This document shows positions 24,972-34,801 of a stretch of 52,209 bases of DNA, piece by piece. Positions within the stretch are counted from its first letter, which is position 1. Each line of letters starts with the position of its first letter. The position numbers and the translations under genes were made by a program. The notes beneath the pieces were generated by a model. It was not told the origin of the DNA. It searched no databases and was given only the letters and a program-made list of their open reading frames with translations. The DNA is from Actinomycetota bacterium (GTDB taxonomy: Bacteria > Actinomycetota > CADDZG01 > WHSQ01), in NCBI GenBank assembly GCA_009377815.1, contig WHTI01000008.1, forward strand, positions 1 to 52,209, in the 5' to 3' direction.

Positions 24972-26288
24972 GTGGGAGCCATCAAACTCAACACCGAGAT
25001 ACCCGGACCCAAGTCTCGAGCGATCGTCGCCCGCAAGGATGCGACCGTCTCCGACTCCTATGACCTCCACACCCAGGCCGTGATCCAGGAGGGGCATGGG
25101 AGCACGTTCACCGACGTCGACGGCAACGTGTTCCTCGACTTTGGCACCGGGGTCGGTCCGAACATCATCGGACACTCGCATCCCAGGGTGGTCGAGGCGG
25201 TCGTCGACCAGGCCCGGCGGTTCTCCCATACCGACTTCGCGGTGGTCCCCTACGAGTCCTTCGTCAAACTCTCCGAGCGCATCATCCGGATGATGGGTGG
25301 CGGTGACATGCGCGTCGCGCTGTTCAACTCGGGCGCCGAGGCGGTCGAGAACGCGATCAAGATCGCCAAGGCCGGCACCGGCCGGCACGGAGTGCTCACC
25401 TTCGATCGGGCCTTTCACGGCCGCACGTTGCTCGCGATGAGCCTGACCAGCAAGAACGATCCCTACAAGAAGGGGTTCGGTCCGTTCGCACCCGAGGTCT
25501 ACCGGATGCCGTTCCCCTACCCGTACCACTCCGCCGATCCGGCAACGGCCGGGGCGGAAGCACTCGCGGCGATCGAGCAGGCGTTCATCACGACCGTCGA
25601 TCCAGAGACCGTCGCGGCCGCGATCATCGAGCCGATCCAGGGCGAGGGCGGCTTCGTAGTCCCGACACCCGACTTCCTGTCCGGCCTTAAAGAGCTGTGC
25701 GGCAAGCACGGCATCCTACTGATCACCGACGAGGTCCAGTCCGGAACCGGACGGACCGGGCGCTTCCTCGCGTCGGAGCACTTCGGCGTCGTGGGAGACC
25801 TCGTCATCCTTGCCAAGGGCCTGGGCTCCGGTTACCCCATCTCTGCGGTGGTCGGCTCCCCCGAGCTGATGAACCTGGGCAGTTCTCGTCTCGGTGGCAC
25901 CTACGTCGGGAACCCCGTGGCCTGCGCCGCGGCGTGCGCGACCCTGGCCGTCATCGAAGAGGAAGGGCTGATGGAACGCGCCGCCGACATCGAGCGCACG
26001 GTAACCAAGTTCTGGGAGGACGCCAGTTCCGACTTCCCAGAGATCGGCGACATCAGAGGCATCGGGGCCATGATGGCGGTCGAGTTCGTCACGGATCCGG
26101 CTACCAAGGAACCGAATGTGGATCTGGTGAACGCGATCCTCGCAGAGGCCAACCAGCGAGGCTTGATCGTTCTCAAGTGCGGGATCATGGGGAACGTCAT
26201 CCGGCACCTCGTCCCCTTGACGATCTCGGATCCGGAACTGGAAGAGGGCCTCGAGATCCTCGTCGATTGCGCCAGGACGTTGCGCTAG
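24972..26288 (+). CDS. gabT: Class III aminotransferase, probably 4-aminobutyrate aminotransferase
   Basis: 438 aa from GTG 24972 with AAGGAGAACCT directly before it. This fold-type I PLP enzyme has FNSGAEAVENAIKIAK (phosphate binding), the LLITDEVQSGTGRTG strand (Asp253 to the pyridine nitrogen) and the Schiff-base Lys282 in ILAKGLGSGYP. The gatekeeper region GGTYVGNPVACAAA is as in GabT. GABA as substrate is the best family match, but other omega-aminotransferases cannot be excluded. Its stop lies in the palindrome TGCGCTAGCGCA, only 13 bp from the opposing GGDEF gene end. Confidence 0.88.
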   Translation: MGAIKLNTEIPGPKSRAIVARKDATVSDSYDLHTQAVIQEGHGSTFTDVDGNVFLDFGTGVGPNIIGHSHPRVVEAVVDQARRFSHTDFAVVPYESFVKLSERIIRMMGGGDMRVALFNSGAEAVENAIKIAKAGTGRHGVLTFDRAFHGRTLLAMSLTSKNDPYKKGFGPFAPEVYRMPFPYPYHSADPATAGAEALAAIEQAFITTVDPETVAAAIIEPIQGEGGFVVPTPDFLSGLKELCGKHGILLITDEVQSGTGRTGRFLASEHFGVVGDLVILAKGLGSGYPISAVVGSPELMNLGSSRLGGTYVGNPVACAAACATLAVIEEEGLMERAADIERTVTKFWEDASSDFPEIGDIRGIGAMMAVEFVTDPATKEPNVDLVNAILAEANQRGLIVLKCGIMGNVIRHLVPLTISDPELEEGLEILVDCARTLR

Positions 26289-26301
26289 CGCAGCAGGTCC
26301 G

Positions 26302-28929
26302 CTAGGCGATCCTCACGGGTATAACGCTCGGTACGTTCACGATCTCCGTGGCGTCACCGACCGCATCTCTGAGGGTGCTGCGGAATGCGTCGAGTTCCCT
26401 GATCCACGCGCCGAACTGATCGGCCGAGATGGGGCGACTCAAGAAGAAACCCTGCGCGACGTCGCATCCGAGGTCGGTCAGCATGTCCATCGTGTGCTGG
26501 TCCTCGACCCCCTCGGCGACGACTCGGAGACCAAGGTTGCGCCCGAGTTCGACGGTGGACTGCACGATCACCGCATCGTTCTCGTTGTGCGCCATCCCAA
26601 GGACGAATGACTTGTCGATCTTGATCTCGTCAACGGGCAGCCGCTTCAGCTGAGCGAGAGACGAGTAACCGGTTCCGAAGTCGTCGATCGAAAGCCCGAT
26701 ACCGGCCGCGCTCAACCTTCCGAGCACGTCCGCCAGGCGAACCGGGTCGGCCATGATCGAGCTCTCGGTGATCTCGAGGCGAAGACGGTATGCCGGAACC
26801 CCCCAGCGAACCAAGAGATCGATGATGTCGTCGGGAAGCCGCGCGTCCAGCAGGCTCCTGGCCGAGAGGTTCACCGCAACGGTCAATGGCCGGCCCCCTG
26901 CCTGCCAGTCACGGCAATCCCGGATCGCAGACTCGAGGACGAACAAGGTCATCGTCCTCATCAGTCCGGTGTGCTCCGCTACAGGGATGAACTCGTCCGG
27001 GGGGATCAACCCGTGATCCGGGTGGTTCCAGCGCAACAGTGCTTCGACCCCGATGATCTTGCCGCTGGGGAGCTCGGCCTTGGGCTGGTAGTGAACCGCC
27101 AGCTCGCCGTTATCGAGTGCCGCACGGAGATCGGACACCAACGCGAGGCGTCCGGGAGAGTGACGGTGTCGTTCCTGCGAGTAGACCTCGTAACCGGTCC
27201 GGTTGGACTTCGCCGAGTACATAGCGATGTCGGCGCGCTGGATGAGCACGGAGGCGTCCACGCCTTGGTCCGGGTAGATGGCGACGCCGATGCTGGCCCC
27301 CACCTCGAGACTCAACTCTTCAAGAACGACGGGGGCCTGAAGCGCCGCCAGCACCTTCACTGCCACGCGCCCGACCTCGCCGCGATCGTGCATGGTCGGC
27401 ATGAGGATGGCGAACTCGTCGCCTCCCAACCTCGCTACCGTGTCGCTCCCGCGCAAGACGGCACGAAGACGAACCGCAACCTCCTGCAACATGATGTCCC
27501 CGTTGTGATGGCCGAGGGTATCGTTGACCTCTTTGAAGTTGTCGAGGTCGAGGAGCATCACTCCCACCGCGACCCCTTGACGCTCTCCCGACATGATCGC
27601 CTGGCGGAGACGATCGTGGAACAGACTTCGATTCGGGAGTCCGGTCAAGGAATCGTGCAGAGCGCGATGCTCGTTGTGTTTGAGGTCCTGGACGAGGCGT
27701 CCATTCTCGAGGGAGACGCCGATGTGACTGACCGCCGTGATCAGGAGTTCGAGATCCCGATCCCCGAACGACGACAACTCGTCCGCGGGGTCTCCCACCA
27801 TCAGGATCCCCGCAACACCCTGCGCTCCCATCAACGTTGTGATCATGCATGCGCTATCACCGAGTTCGGGGAAGAGCAGGCGAGCTCGGTTGAGTTCATC
27901 CTCCGAGGTCAGCAGGACCGCTTCCCTGCCCTGCGCGAATGCATCCCAGATGCCGGTTACGAAGCTGCTTTCCAGGGGCTCCATCTGCCGCACGGTTCCG
28001 TCGGGCCCCGAAACGGTTCGTAGAGACGGTCCTTCCTGGGTTGAAGGGAAGAGGATCAGCTGAGCGATCTCCGCCTTGAACATCCGTTTCAGATGCTCGA
28101 GCGCGGCCGGGATCACCGATTCGGACTGCCGCGGTTCCTGAACCACTCGCGTGAACCCGTAGAGAACGCGAAGACTCTCGTGGTTCTTCCTCAGCGAAGC
28201 ATTGGCGCGGTAAGCCATGAAGAGCGACATGACCAGGACGCCGAAGAGCCATGCGGCAGACGTGTTCGTCCAGATCATCAGAACCGCCGCCAGAGCGAGA
28301 CAAGAATTGATGAAGGTTGCGATGAGCCCGACCCCGATGAGGTTCATGGACTCCCGCGGGCGGCCGTCGGCGATCGAGATAGCGACGAAGATCATGATCC
28401 CGCCGACGAGATCGACCACCAGGGTCGCATCGAAGGTCGCCACCCAACCCACCCACGACGTCGGATCGCCCATCGGGATAACGGCATGGAAAACGATCAA
28501 TGCAACACATGCCTGCAAGGCGAAGAGCCCGATGTTGAATCCGAGTTTCATCACCGAGTACTGGCGACGATGGAAGAGCAACGCCAGCCCGGCCCCCACG
28601 ATCTGCCCCAGGAGCAATTCGAACGGGGCAGCGAGGAAGAGACCCAGGACGAGCGGCACTTCACTGAGTGAGATCGAGAGAGCTTCCTTCTGCAACTGAA
28701 CGTGCACCACGAAGATCTCAGCCAAGGCGAAGCCGATGGCGATCATCCACCAGCGAAGTTGCAGCGGGGCATCGAGCGGCTTCAGATGAGCGATGAAGTG
28801 GACGCAAAGTAGAAGGACGCCGCCGAGGATGGCCACGTCGAGAGCAAGGATCCATATCGGCCGCGAGTCGGACCGGATGGATCCTGACGGACCGTTCTCC
28901 GTCTCGACTACCTGATCCCCGCTCTTCAT
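26302..28929 (-). CDS. Membrane GGDEF–EAL c-di-GMP protein with GAF-like domain
   Basis: 875 aa. About eight membrane helices occupy roughly residues 25–245, then a GAF-like sensor (about 260–410). The diguanylate cyclase domain has an intact RLGGDEFAIL active site preceded by an RGSD inhibitory site. The phosphodiesterase domain has GVEALLRW, NLSARSL, EITESSIM, IDDFGTGYSSL, KIDKSFV and EGVED. Both activities look possible, so net direction is unknown. ATG 28929 has no ribosome site of its own and overlaps the stop of a 47-aa membrane ORF by 4 nt, implying coupled translation. Confidence 0.93.
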   Translation of the reverse strand: MKSGDQVVETENGPSGSIRSDSRPIWILALDVAILGGVLLLCVHFIAHLKPLDAPLQLRWWMIAIGFALAEIFVVHVQLQKEALSISLSEVPLVLGLFLAAPFELLLGQIVGAGLALLFHRRQYSVMKLGFNIGLFALQACVALIVFHAVIPMGDPTSWVGWVATFDATLVVDLVGGIMIFVAISIADGRPRESMNLIGVGLIATFINSCLALAAVLMIWTNTSAAWLFGVLVMSLFMAYRANASLRKNHESLRVLYGFTRVVQEPRQSESVIPAALEHLKRMFKAEIAQLILFPSTQEGPSLRTVSGPDGTVRQMEPLESSFVTGIWDAFAQGREAVLLTSEDELNRARLLFPELGDSACMITTLMGAQGVAGILMVGDPADELSSFGDRDLELLITAVSHIGVSLENGRLVQDLKHNEHRALHDSLTGLPNRSLFHDRLRQAIMSGERQGVAVGVMLLDLDNFKEVNDTLGHHNGDIMLQEVAVRLRAVLRGSDTVARLGGDEFAILMPTMHDRGEVGRVAVKVLAALQAPVVLEELSLEVGASIGVAIYPDQGVDASVLIQRADIAMYSAKSNRTGYEVYSQERHRHSPGRLALVSDLRAALDNGELAVHYQPKAELPSGKIIGVEALLRWNHPDHGLIPPDEFIPVAEHTGLMRTMTLFVLESAIRDCRDWQAGGRPLTVAVNLSARSLLDARLPDDIIDLLVRWGVPAYRLRLEITESSIMADPVRLADVLGRLSAAGIGLSIDDFGTGYSSLAQLKRLPVDEIKIDKSFVLGMAHNENDAVIVQSTVELGRNLGLRVVAEGVEDQHTMDMLTDLGCDVAQGFFLSRPISADQFGAWIRELDAFRSTLRDAVGDATEIVNVPSVIPVRIA

Positions 28930-29069
28930 GACGCGGAGGCGAGACTCGGGATGATGGCGACGAGGACGACCGCGAATAGGAGAACGACCACGAGCGCGGC
29001 CGCCATATGTGACTTCCAGGTCCGGCCACTTCTTATGTCGGCCAGATCCAAAGACGTCGTCCTCAACAT
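28926..29069 (-). CDS. 47-aa single-pass membrane microprotein coupled to the GGDEF–EAL gene
   Basis: ATG 29069 is preceded by a good ribosome site (GGAGAGC). The product has a polar N-terminus (MLRTTSLDLADIRSGRTWK) and one strongly hydrophobic segment (about 23–43: AAALVVVLLFAVVLVAII), ending in Ser-rich residues. Its TGA overlaps the GGDEF–EAL start codon (ATGA). The downstream gene lacks a Shine–Dalgarno, so ribosomes probably arrive through this ORF. A role as partner or regulator of the c-di-GMP enzyme is inference. No homologue is recognised. Confidence 0.7.
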   Translation of the reverse strand: MLRTTSLDLADIRSGRTWKSHMAAALVVVLLFAVVLVAIIPSLASAS

Positions 29070-29177
29070 GCTCTCCGTTTCCCCTGGACCGCTCCCTACA
29101 TGACCAAGATGAAGGCTGTCCGGCCGAAGCGCATTAGACCTTCGTCGGCATTGATGGGGTCGAAGGACCGAATCGGG

Positions 29178-30599
29178 TCAGCTCAGGCTGCGCCGGAGGG
29201 CAGAGCGGGCGGCAAGGTGCCCGCACATCCCATGGACCCCACCGCCCGGCGGGGTTGAGGAGGAGCAGATGTACACGTCCCGGCTCGGTGTCGAATACGG
29301 GTCGAGACTCACCACCGGCCTGAAGAGGTGTCCTCGCAGGTCCTGGATCCCCCCATTGATGTCCCCGCCGATGTGGTTGGGATTGTGGGACTCCATCGAG
29401 GCCGCCGAGCGCACGCTCCGGTCCAGGATCAATGCCTGGAAACCGGGGGCGAATCGTTCGATCTGTGCCTCGATCGCCTCTGTCATATCGACCCCCGACC
29501 CCGCCGGCACGTGGCAATAGGCCCACAACGTATGCCCCCCAGTGGGCGCTCGGGACGGGTCGAAGAGCGATTGCTGCGCCACCAGCACGTAGGGACGCTC
29601 GGGAACCCGCCCGCTCGTCACCGCTTTCTCGGAAGCGATCAGTTCGTCGAGCGTGCCGCCGACATGAACGGTCCCCGCCTTCCTACAGGCTTCGGCGCTC
29701 CACGGGACCGGACCATCGAGGGCCCAGTCGATCTTGAAGACTCCCGGTCCGTAGCGGAACCGACCCAGCGACTCCCGGTAGCGACCGGGAAGCCGGGAGC
29801 CCGCGATGGCGACCAGCTGCCGCGGAGTCACGTCGAGGAGATAGGCGCGCGCGGCGGGCAGGTCGTCGATCGACCCGACCTCGCGTCCGGTCTCGATCGT
29901 TCCTCCAAGGCCCTCGAAATACGAACCCAGCGCGGACGCGATCGCGCTCGAGCCCCCCGACGCAGCGGGCCAGCCGACCGCGTGCGCCAGGATCCCGAGG
30001 AACATCCCGAAACCACCGGTCGGACTCTTATCCAGACTCAGCATCGAATGCGCGGCCAGGCCCCCGAGGAGAGCACGCGCTTCATCCCCCTCGAACCTGC
30101 TCGTGGCCAGTCCCTCGGCGGAACGGATGCCTGTCAATCCGAAGCGGGCCATCAGGAGAGGGTGATGCGGGAACCTCACCCGTCTGAGTAGCTCGTCGGC
30201 CACTTCGGCCCAATGATCGACGAGCGGACGGTAGAGACGCTCGTAGGCTCGCCCGTCCCCCGCCAGTCCCGCCGCCGTCTCGCCGACGTCCCGTGCAAGG
30301 ACCGCGGCGCGGTCTCCTCCCAGAGGATGAGCGAGGGGGATCTCGGGATGAACCATCTCGAGGCCATGCTCCGCGAGTGGAAGGTTGCGGAAGAACGGAG
30401 ATGCGAGCACCAACGGATGTATCGCGGAGCAGACGTCGTGAACGAAACCGGGGCGCGTTAGCTCGGCCGAACGCGTTCCCCCACCGATCTCGCGGTCGCG
30501 CTCGATCACCAGAACGGACGCACCCTCGCGAGCCAGCGTCACCGCGGCGGCGAGACCGTTGGGACCCGCACCGACGACGACCGCGTCGAGGCCGCTCAT
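29178..30599 (-). CDS. CrtI-like NAD(P)/FAD-dependent oxidoreductase
   Basis: 473 aa. The N-terminal dinucleotide motif [29 protein letters not shown] and the phytoene desaturase-like [10 protein letters not shown] segment define the family. The C-terminal FAD-contact region is [13 protein letters not shown] and GMCGHLAA. It matches the actinobacterial phytoene-desaturase-like group, most members of which have no proven substrate. No carotenoid genes lie nearby, so calling it a carotenoid enzyme would be unsafe. It is followed on the same strand by a region with no terminator that I can see, and preceded by the GH114 gene 13 bp away. Confidence 0.85.
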   Translation of the reverse strand: MSGLDAVVVGAGPNGLAAAVTLAREGASVLVIERDREIGGGTRSAELTRPGFVHDVCSAIHPLVLASPFFRNLPLAEHGLEMVHPEIPLAHPLGGDRAAVLARDVGETAAGLAGDGRAYERLYRPLVDHWAEVADELLRRVRFPHHPLLMARFGLTGIRSAEGLATSRFEGDEARALLGGLAAHSMLSLDKSPTGGFGMFLGILAHAVGWPAASGGSSAIASALGSYFEGLGGTIETGREVGSIDDLPAARAYLLDVTPRQLVAIAGSRLPGRYRESLGRFRYGPGVFKIDWALDGPVPWSAEACRKAGTVHVGGTLDELIASEKAVTSGRVPERPYVLVAQQSLFDPSRAPTGGHTLWAYCHVPAGSGVDMTEAIEAQIERFAPGFQALILDRSVRSAASMESHNPNHIGGDINGGIQDLRGHLFRPVVSLDPYSTPSRDVYICSSSTPPGGGVHGMCGHLAARSALRRSLS

Positions 30600-30612
30600 G
30601 CCACCGCCGGGT

Positions 30613-31545
30613 TCAGCGGCACGGCGTCCACGGTTTCGCTCCGAGACGGTACGATTTGTACATCGCGTTGCGCCCGGCTCGGTTTGCCGACGGACAGAAC
30701 CCGCGCGGCTTCTTCTCGTACTCCACCTGGAACACCGCCTTTCCCGCCTCGAGGAACGGTCGGAGCCTGCTGCACTCGTTGTACTGAGAACACTGCTCGT
30801 TGACCGCGAAGTCGAAGTGGTCGAGCAGCTTCTCGATCTGGCCGAGATCGTTCTTCAACCCAACCGCCAGTCCGTGCTCGTGCGCGAGGTTCGCAAGGAA
30901 GACGTTGTATTCGAGCTGGTCACTACCCTGAAGATCGAAACCGGTGTCGTTCCGGTAGCCGTCGACGTTGTCCCACTCGATCGCATCGAATCCGGCGTCC
31001 GCGCACTTGGTGGCTCGTGCCGACATGATGGGGGCCAAGGTCTCGATGTCACGGATGTCGAGCCACCGCTCCCCCGGCCAGCCGTTCTTCTTTCCCTTGA
31101 TCGCCGGTGGGAACGCGCCAGCATCGGGTCGCCAGTTCTCCCACGATCCCGCGCCGACGTAGCAGATCGCGTAGCCGCCGCGGTCGTGGATGGCATCGAC
31201 AGCCGCTTCATTCGGCACGTCTCCGCCACCCGTGACTTCTGCGTCCACGTACAGATCGATATCGAAGACCTCGGGAGTCGCTTGCTTCTGTGACCGGAAG
31301 GGACGCGCCGCCACATCGACGACGATCCCGCCGGTGGAGTCATGCCCCGTGGCCGGGGTCAGCTGGTACTGCGCACGGGTGTCCGGCGGTGGAAGGGTGC
31401 AGCCGGGACAGGGAACCGGATCGGGCAGGTCTGGCCCCGGTTCACCGGCTCTGACCCCCGCGGGAGGGGGCCCGACGAGCACGCCCAAAGGCAGGAGGAG
31501 ACCCAGCGCGAGGCGAAGTGCTAAGTAGGCGCGATGGCGGCTCAA
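30613..31545 (-). CDS. Secreted GH114 endo-alpha-1,4-polygalactosaminidase-like protein
   Basis: 310 aa from TTG 31545, chosen because GGAGAG lies 6 nt upstream and a clean signal peptide follows ([19 protein letters not shown]...); GTG 31584 would add 13 polar residues. GH114 hallmarks are [65 protein letters not shown] and [10 protein letters not shown]. The conserved Asp/Glu in these strands are the likely catalytic acids. The family cleaves galactosaminogalactan-type exopolymers. Position next to a c-di-GMP enzyme and a surface protein fits matrix remodelling, as an inference. Confidence 0.88.
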   Translation of the reverse strand: MSRHRAYLALRLALGLLLPLGVLVGPPPAGVRAGEPGPDLPDPVPCPGCTLPPPDTRAQYQLTPATGHDSTGGIVVDVAARPFRSQKQATPEVFDIDLYVDAEVTGGGDVPNEAAVDAIHDRGGYAICYVGAGSWENWRPDAGAFPPAIKGKKNGWPGERWLDIRDIETLAPIMSARATKCADAGFDAIEWDNVDGYRNDTGFDLQGSDQLEYNVFLANLAHEHGLAVGLKNDLGQIEKLLDHFDFAVNEQCSQYNECSRLRPFLEAGKAVFQVEYEKKPRGFCPSANRAGRNAMYKSYRLGAKPWTPCR

Positions 31546-31741
31546 CGGTGACTCTCCATGATCGCTAAGGCTCGCACGTCGCACGGGGTCGTGAAAGGAC
31601 CCGATGGGTGCTTAGTTTATTTCCGTAGATATCAGGAAAAATATGCATCCATCACAATCGCACTACCTGGCGGACGCCCCTCTAGAGAGGCGCAGGACGA
31701 ACGTCTGAGGCTCGAAGCAACGGGCCAGAGGGAGTAGAAGA
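31546..31741. promoter_or_regulatory. Divergent AT-rich promoter region between GH114 and LPFTG genes
   Basis: In a GC-rich window the stretch 31612–31655 (TTTATTTCC, AGATATC, GGAAAAATATGCAT) is distinctly AT-rich and must contain promoters for the two diverging exported proteins. No single -35/-10 pair stands out. CCTCT/AGAGG forms a small stem at 31679–31690. The plus-strand gene has a purine-rich ribosome site (AGAGGGAGTAGAAG) before ATG 31742. Confidence 0.5.
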
Positions 31742-33886
31742 ATGAAGGCTAGACGAGGCAGGACACGGGCAAGACGAGCGCGTCAGGCGCTGACCGCCAT
31801 GGCCGTTACCGGAGCTTTGATCCTGTGGCAAGGAGCCGCTCTGGCCGGAACCAGCAAGGGCGGCGACGCCGGCCTCGGAGGCCTCACAGACGTCGTTACT
31901 GAAGCCACCGGCCAACTCGAAGACACCGCTGAAGAAGTCCTGGACGAAGTGAACGGCGGGATCGGTGGTACCTCCGATGATGGAGAGTCACCTTCCGGAT
32001 CGGGGTCCGACACGAGCGCCGAAGGTGGCAACCTAGGCGTCGACGTCGCGGGCCAAGAGGTCCTGAGGGTCGGGGGCTCAGAATCTTCGGCCGGTGGCGG
32101 AAACTCGCGCTCCGGGTCGAACATCCTTGCCGTTCTCGGACATCAGATCATCGGCACCAGTTCGGAGCACGACGACACCGGGTGGGAGGAGTCCACCTTC
32201 GGCACACTCGGGTTCAGCTGCGCCGCATCTGACGGCGCGCTCTGCGTCGATCTTCTCTACGGGCACTCCTGGGCCGACGGCAGCAGCTCGTCATCCGACA
32301 CCGATGCCGCCTACGTCTGTCTGGCCGGAGGTCAGACAACCCCCGACGAAACCTGTGAGGGTCCCGTAGCGCTTCGGGTACTCGACAGTCACAGCGACGC
32401 CTCTGACTCCGGCGCGCGCCAGAGTTCGGAAGGGGCGCGCCTCTGCCTCGGCAACGAGGACGCCGACGGTGTGTGCCAGGGCGTGGGCGTGAGCGTTATC
32501 GAATCCGAGTCCAGCAACGAGAACGGAACTGAAGAGGGCAGCACCACGCTCGGGTCGCTCGAGGCGGAGGGCGAGGAGCAGGGCTCGCTCGGCGATCCGC
32601 AGGCGCTCGACGCACCGCCTGAGTGCCCCGACGGTGATTCACTCCTCTGCGTAAACCTGAACGACGACAACTCGACCGATGACGGAGACGACGGTCGCGA
32701 GACCGTGGACGGCGACATCGCCCCCGGCGCCAACGATGGCGGCGACGTTGCCAACGCCAACGCCGGTGAGTCGGATGTCACAGAAGGTGATGGCGATGCA
32801 GGCGAGGACGACGGCATCGGGCTGGATCACCCGGGCAGCGGCGAGGCGACCGCCGATGGGCGCGTCCTTCACATCAAGCTCCTCGGACAGGAGATCCTCG
32901 TGTTCGGTCAGGCCGATTCGGCATCCGATGACGACGGCTCGTCGTCGGATGCAACCGTGCTTGCGGTCCTCGGCAACGAGGTCATCGGAACACATTCCGA
33001 TTCCGAAGATGGCTCGGGGCACGACGAGACCGGCCTCCTTCGTGAGACCTGCAGCGAGACCGACGGGCAAGCATGCTTCGCGCTGCTTTACGGGCAGGCT
33101 TCTTCTGAAGCGACCGACACGGGGAGCACCGGGTCGTCCGACACTGCGGGCGGCACCGCATGCCTCGGTGGGGCCGAGGGGGCCTCTCCTGAGGGAACCT
33201 GCGACGGGCCGGTCGGCGTGACCGTGCTGGACACGCACAGTGACACCGAGCGCGACGAGGTCGGCAACTCGTCCCACGCGTACGAGAGTTCGAACGGGGC
33301 GACGATCTGCCTGGGCGGCGAGAACGAGGACGGGGTGTGCGAGACCTTCGGACTGGTCGTCCTGCATTCGGACTCCGAGTCCCACGCGGAACCTGGTGAC
33401 GCCGAGGCCGAGGGAGGGGCGTACGTCCTCGGGATCGACCAGGGCGGCGAACGCACCGCTTACATCGAGGACGAGACCAGCATCGCCGTCCCGCCGGATT
33501 GCCCCAAAGGTGGATCGGTTCTCTGCCTGCTCCTCAACCATGATGAGACCGGCGCACTGGCGGACGGTATCGGCCACGACGCCACCGGCCTTGGCGGCGA
33601 CATTCTCCCAGGCATGCTCGATGGTGAGAACGCAGGCGATGCCGATGCCACCGACGTCGGAACCACCGCGGTCGCCAGCGAGGGTGAAGAAGCACCGGAG
33701 GAGCCGCCCGTCGTCAAGCCCGAAGGCCCTCAGGAGCAGGACCCGACGGTACAGGGCCAGCAAGCATCGCAGCTGCCCTTCACCGGGATGGATACGAGCA
33801 CGATGCTCGCTATCGCGATGATGCTGCTCCTCTCTGGCGTGGGGATCCTGGTCCTCGCCGCGAGACGTGAGACTCAGACCCGGTGA
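31742..33886 (+). CDS. LPFTG-anchored acidic surface protein with duplicated 8-cysteine domain
   Basis: 714 aa. A signal peptide (Arg-rich start, hydrophobic 17–36, cleavage near ALA/GTS) is followed by a highly acidic Asp/Glu/Ser/Gly protein. It ends with sortase signal LPFTG (678–682), a membrane helix and RRETQTR. Residues about 100–305 and 380–600 are an internal duplication: each starts with GQE(V/I)L, VLG(H/N), then eight cysteines. Repeat 1 has C160, 168, 193, 205, 235, 245, 295 and 303; repeat 2 has C437, 445, 474, 487, 523, 533, 587 and 595. Several spacings are identical (7, 9, 7). Four disulfides per unit are likely. I know no matching domain. No sortase is encoded nearby. Confidence 0.88.
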   Translation: MKARRGRTRARRARQALTAMAVTGALILWQGAALAGTSKGGDAGLGGLTDVVTEATGQLEDTAEEVLDEVNGGIGGTSDDGESPSGSGSDTSAEGGNLGVDVAGQEVLRVGGSESSAGGGNSRSGSNILAVLGHQIIGTSSEHDDTGWEESTFGTLGFSCAASDGALCVDLLYGHSWADGSSSSSDTDAAYVCLAGGQTTPDETCEGPVALRVLDSHSDASDSGARQSSEGARLCLGNEDADGVCQGVGVSVIESESSNENGTEEGSTTLGSLEAEGEEQGSLGDPQALDAPPECPDGDSLLCVNLNDDNSTDDGDDGRETVDGDIAPGANDGGDVANANAGESDVTEGDGDAGEDDGIGLDHPGSGEATADGRVLHIKLLGQEILVFGQADSASDDDGSSSDATVLAVLGNEVIGTHSDSEDGSGHDETGLLRETCSETDGQACFALLYGQASSEATDTGSTGSSDTAGGTACLGGAEGASPEGTCDGPVGVTVLDTHSDTERDEVGNSSHAYESSNGATICLGGENEDGVCETFGLVVLHSDSESHAEPGDAEAEGGAYVLGIDQGGERTAYIEDETSIAVPPDCPKGGSVLCLLLNHDETGALADGIGHDATGLGGDILPGMLDGENAGDADATDVGTTAVASEGEEAPEEPPVVKPEGPQEQDPTVQGQQASQLPFTGMDTSTMLAIAMMLLLSGVGILVLAARRETQTR

Positions 33887-34503
33887 GAACGGAAACACCA
33901 CGCTCTACGGATGGCGGGGCCGCGGCCCCGCCATCCTCCGTTCCCCCTCCCAACCGCCGACTGAAGGTCGCCGGGGTCGCGCTCCTGGTGGTCGGGGCGA
34001 TCGTTGCGGGACTGGCGTTCGCCGGGGTGTTCGACTCGGACGCCGGCGACGCTCCCGGATCCACCGGCCCCGACATGAAGACGCACAGCAATCGAGCCGG
34101 GGGCTACTCCTTCTCGTATCCATCGGAGTGGAAGGTCCGCAAGGACGGCTCGACCAGCATCGTCACCGCTCCGGGATCGACACAGATCGTGAGCTTCGGA
34201 ACGGCCCCCGACGGACCGTTGCGGCGGTCCGCCCGGCGGTTCCTCTCCCAGGTCGTTCGGGCTTATCAGGATCCGGCACTATCGGCCGCCGAACTCCAGA
34301 GGATCGACGATCGACGTGCACTCGCGGTGGCCGGCGAGGCGGTCAACGAGAGCGGCGTTGCCATCAGATTCCTCACCGTCACCGTAGCCGGAGGACGTGA
34401 TGGCAATTACGGGATCGCTGCCTATACGGATGCCGCCGCCAACCCCACCGAGACCCTGCCGGTGATGCAGGCGATCCTCGATTCCTTCCGCATCCGTTCC
34501 TAG
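33883..34503 (+). CDS. Single-pass membrane protein with PsbP/DUF1795-like outer domain
   Basis: 206 aa from GTG 33883, overlapping the surface-protein stop by 4 nt (GTGA), so they are co-translated. A Pro/Ser/Thr N-terminal cytosolic tail precedes one helix (about 28–48: AGVALLVVGAIVAGLAFAGV). The outside part GGYSFSYPSEWKVRKDG and a C-terminal MQAILDSFRI match the PsbP/DUF1795 fold seen in many actinobacterial lipoproteins and membrane proteins. Function unknown. Coupling suggests it helps secretion, folding or placement of the LPFTG protein. Its stop codon is shared with the DUF5808 gene on the other strand (CTAG). Confidence 0.78.
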   Translation: MRTETPRSTDGGAAAPPSSVPPPNRRLKVAGVALLVVGAIVAGLAFAGVFDSDAGDAPGSTGPDMKTHSNRAGGYSFSYPSEWKVRKDGSTSIVTAPGSTQIVSFGTAPDGPLRRSARRFLSQVVRAYQDPALSAAELQRIDDRRALAVAGEAVNESGVAIRFLTVTVAGGRDGNYGIAAYTDAAANPTETLPVMQAILDSFRIRS

Positions 34504-34784
34504 GTCGAGCTTCCCTGCCGTTCCTTGATGAGTTCGGCGACCCGAGCCAGGTTGATCGCCCAGCCCACGCCGAATACCCGATCGGTGAACAACTGCTCGC
34601 TATCGGGGTTCCACCAGGAGTCCCTCAGGCGCTCGAGAGTTGGAGGACGGAAGTCATAGGGAACGAAGCCGGCGACGGTCCCATGCCACTCCCGCTCCTC
34701 CTCCGGCTTGCTGAGTTCCTGAACGACCGCAGCCACGGTCACGCCGAACACCACCGCCGCCATGGTCCTCTTCAGCTTCTTCAT
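34500..34784 (-). CDS. DUF5808 small protein
   Basis: 94 aa from ATG 34784, with GGGGAG upstream. A short hydrophobic N-terminus (AAVVFGVTVAAVV) is followed by the DUF5808 pattern: WWNPDSEQLFTDRVFGVGWAINLAR. Members occur in many bacteria, often next to membrane genes, and have no known role. Its first codon lies 18 bp after the 3' end of tRNA-Val, so the two might share a transcript. Confidence 0.75.
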   Translation of the reverse strand: MKKLKRTMAAVVFGVTVAAVVQELSKPEEEREWHGTVAGFVPYDFRPPTLERLRDSWWNPDSEQLFTDRVFGVGWAINLARVAELIKERQGSST

Positions 34785-34801
34785 CGTGCTCCCCTTTCCG
34801 T

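Noticed and set aside
29178-30599. Carotenoid biosynthesis cluster
   Set aside because: Only a CrtI-like oxidoreductase is present; no phytoene synthase or other crt gene is nearby.
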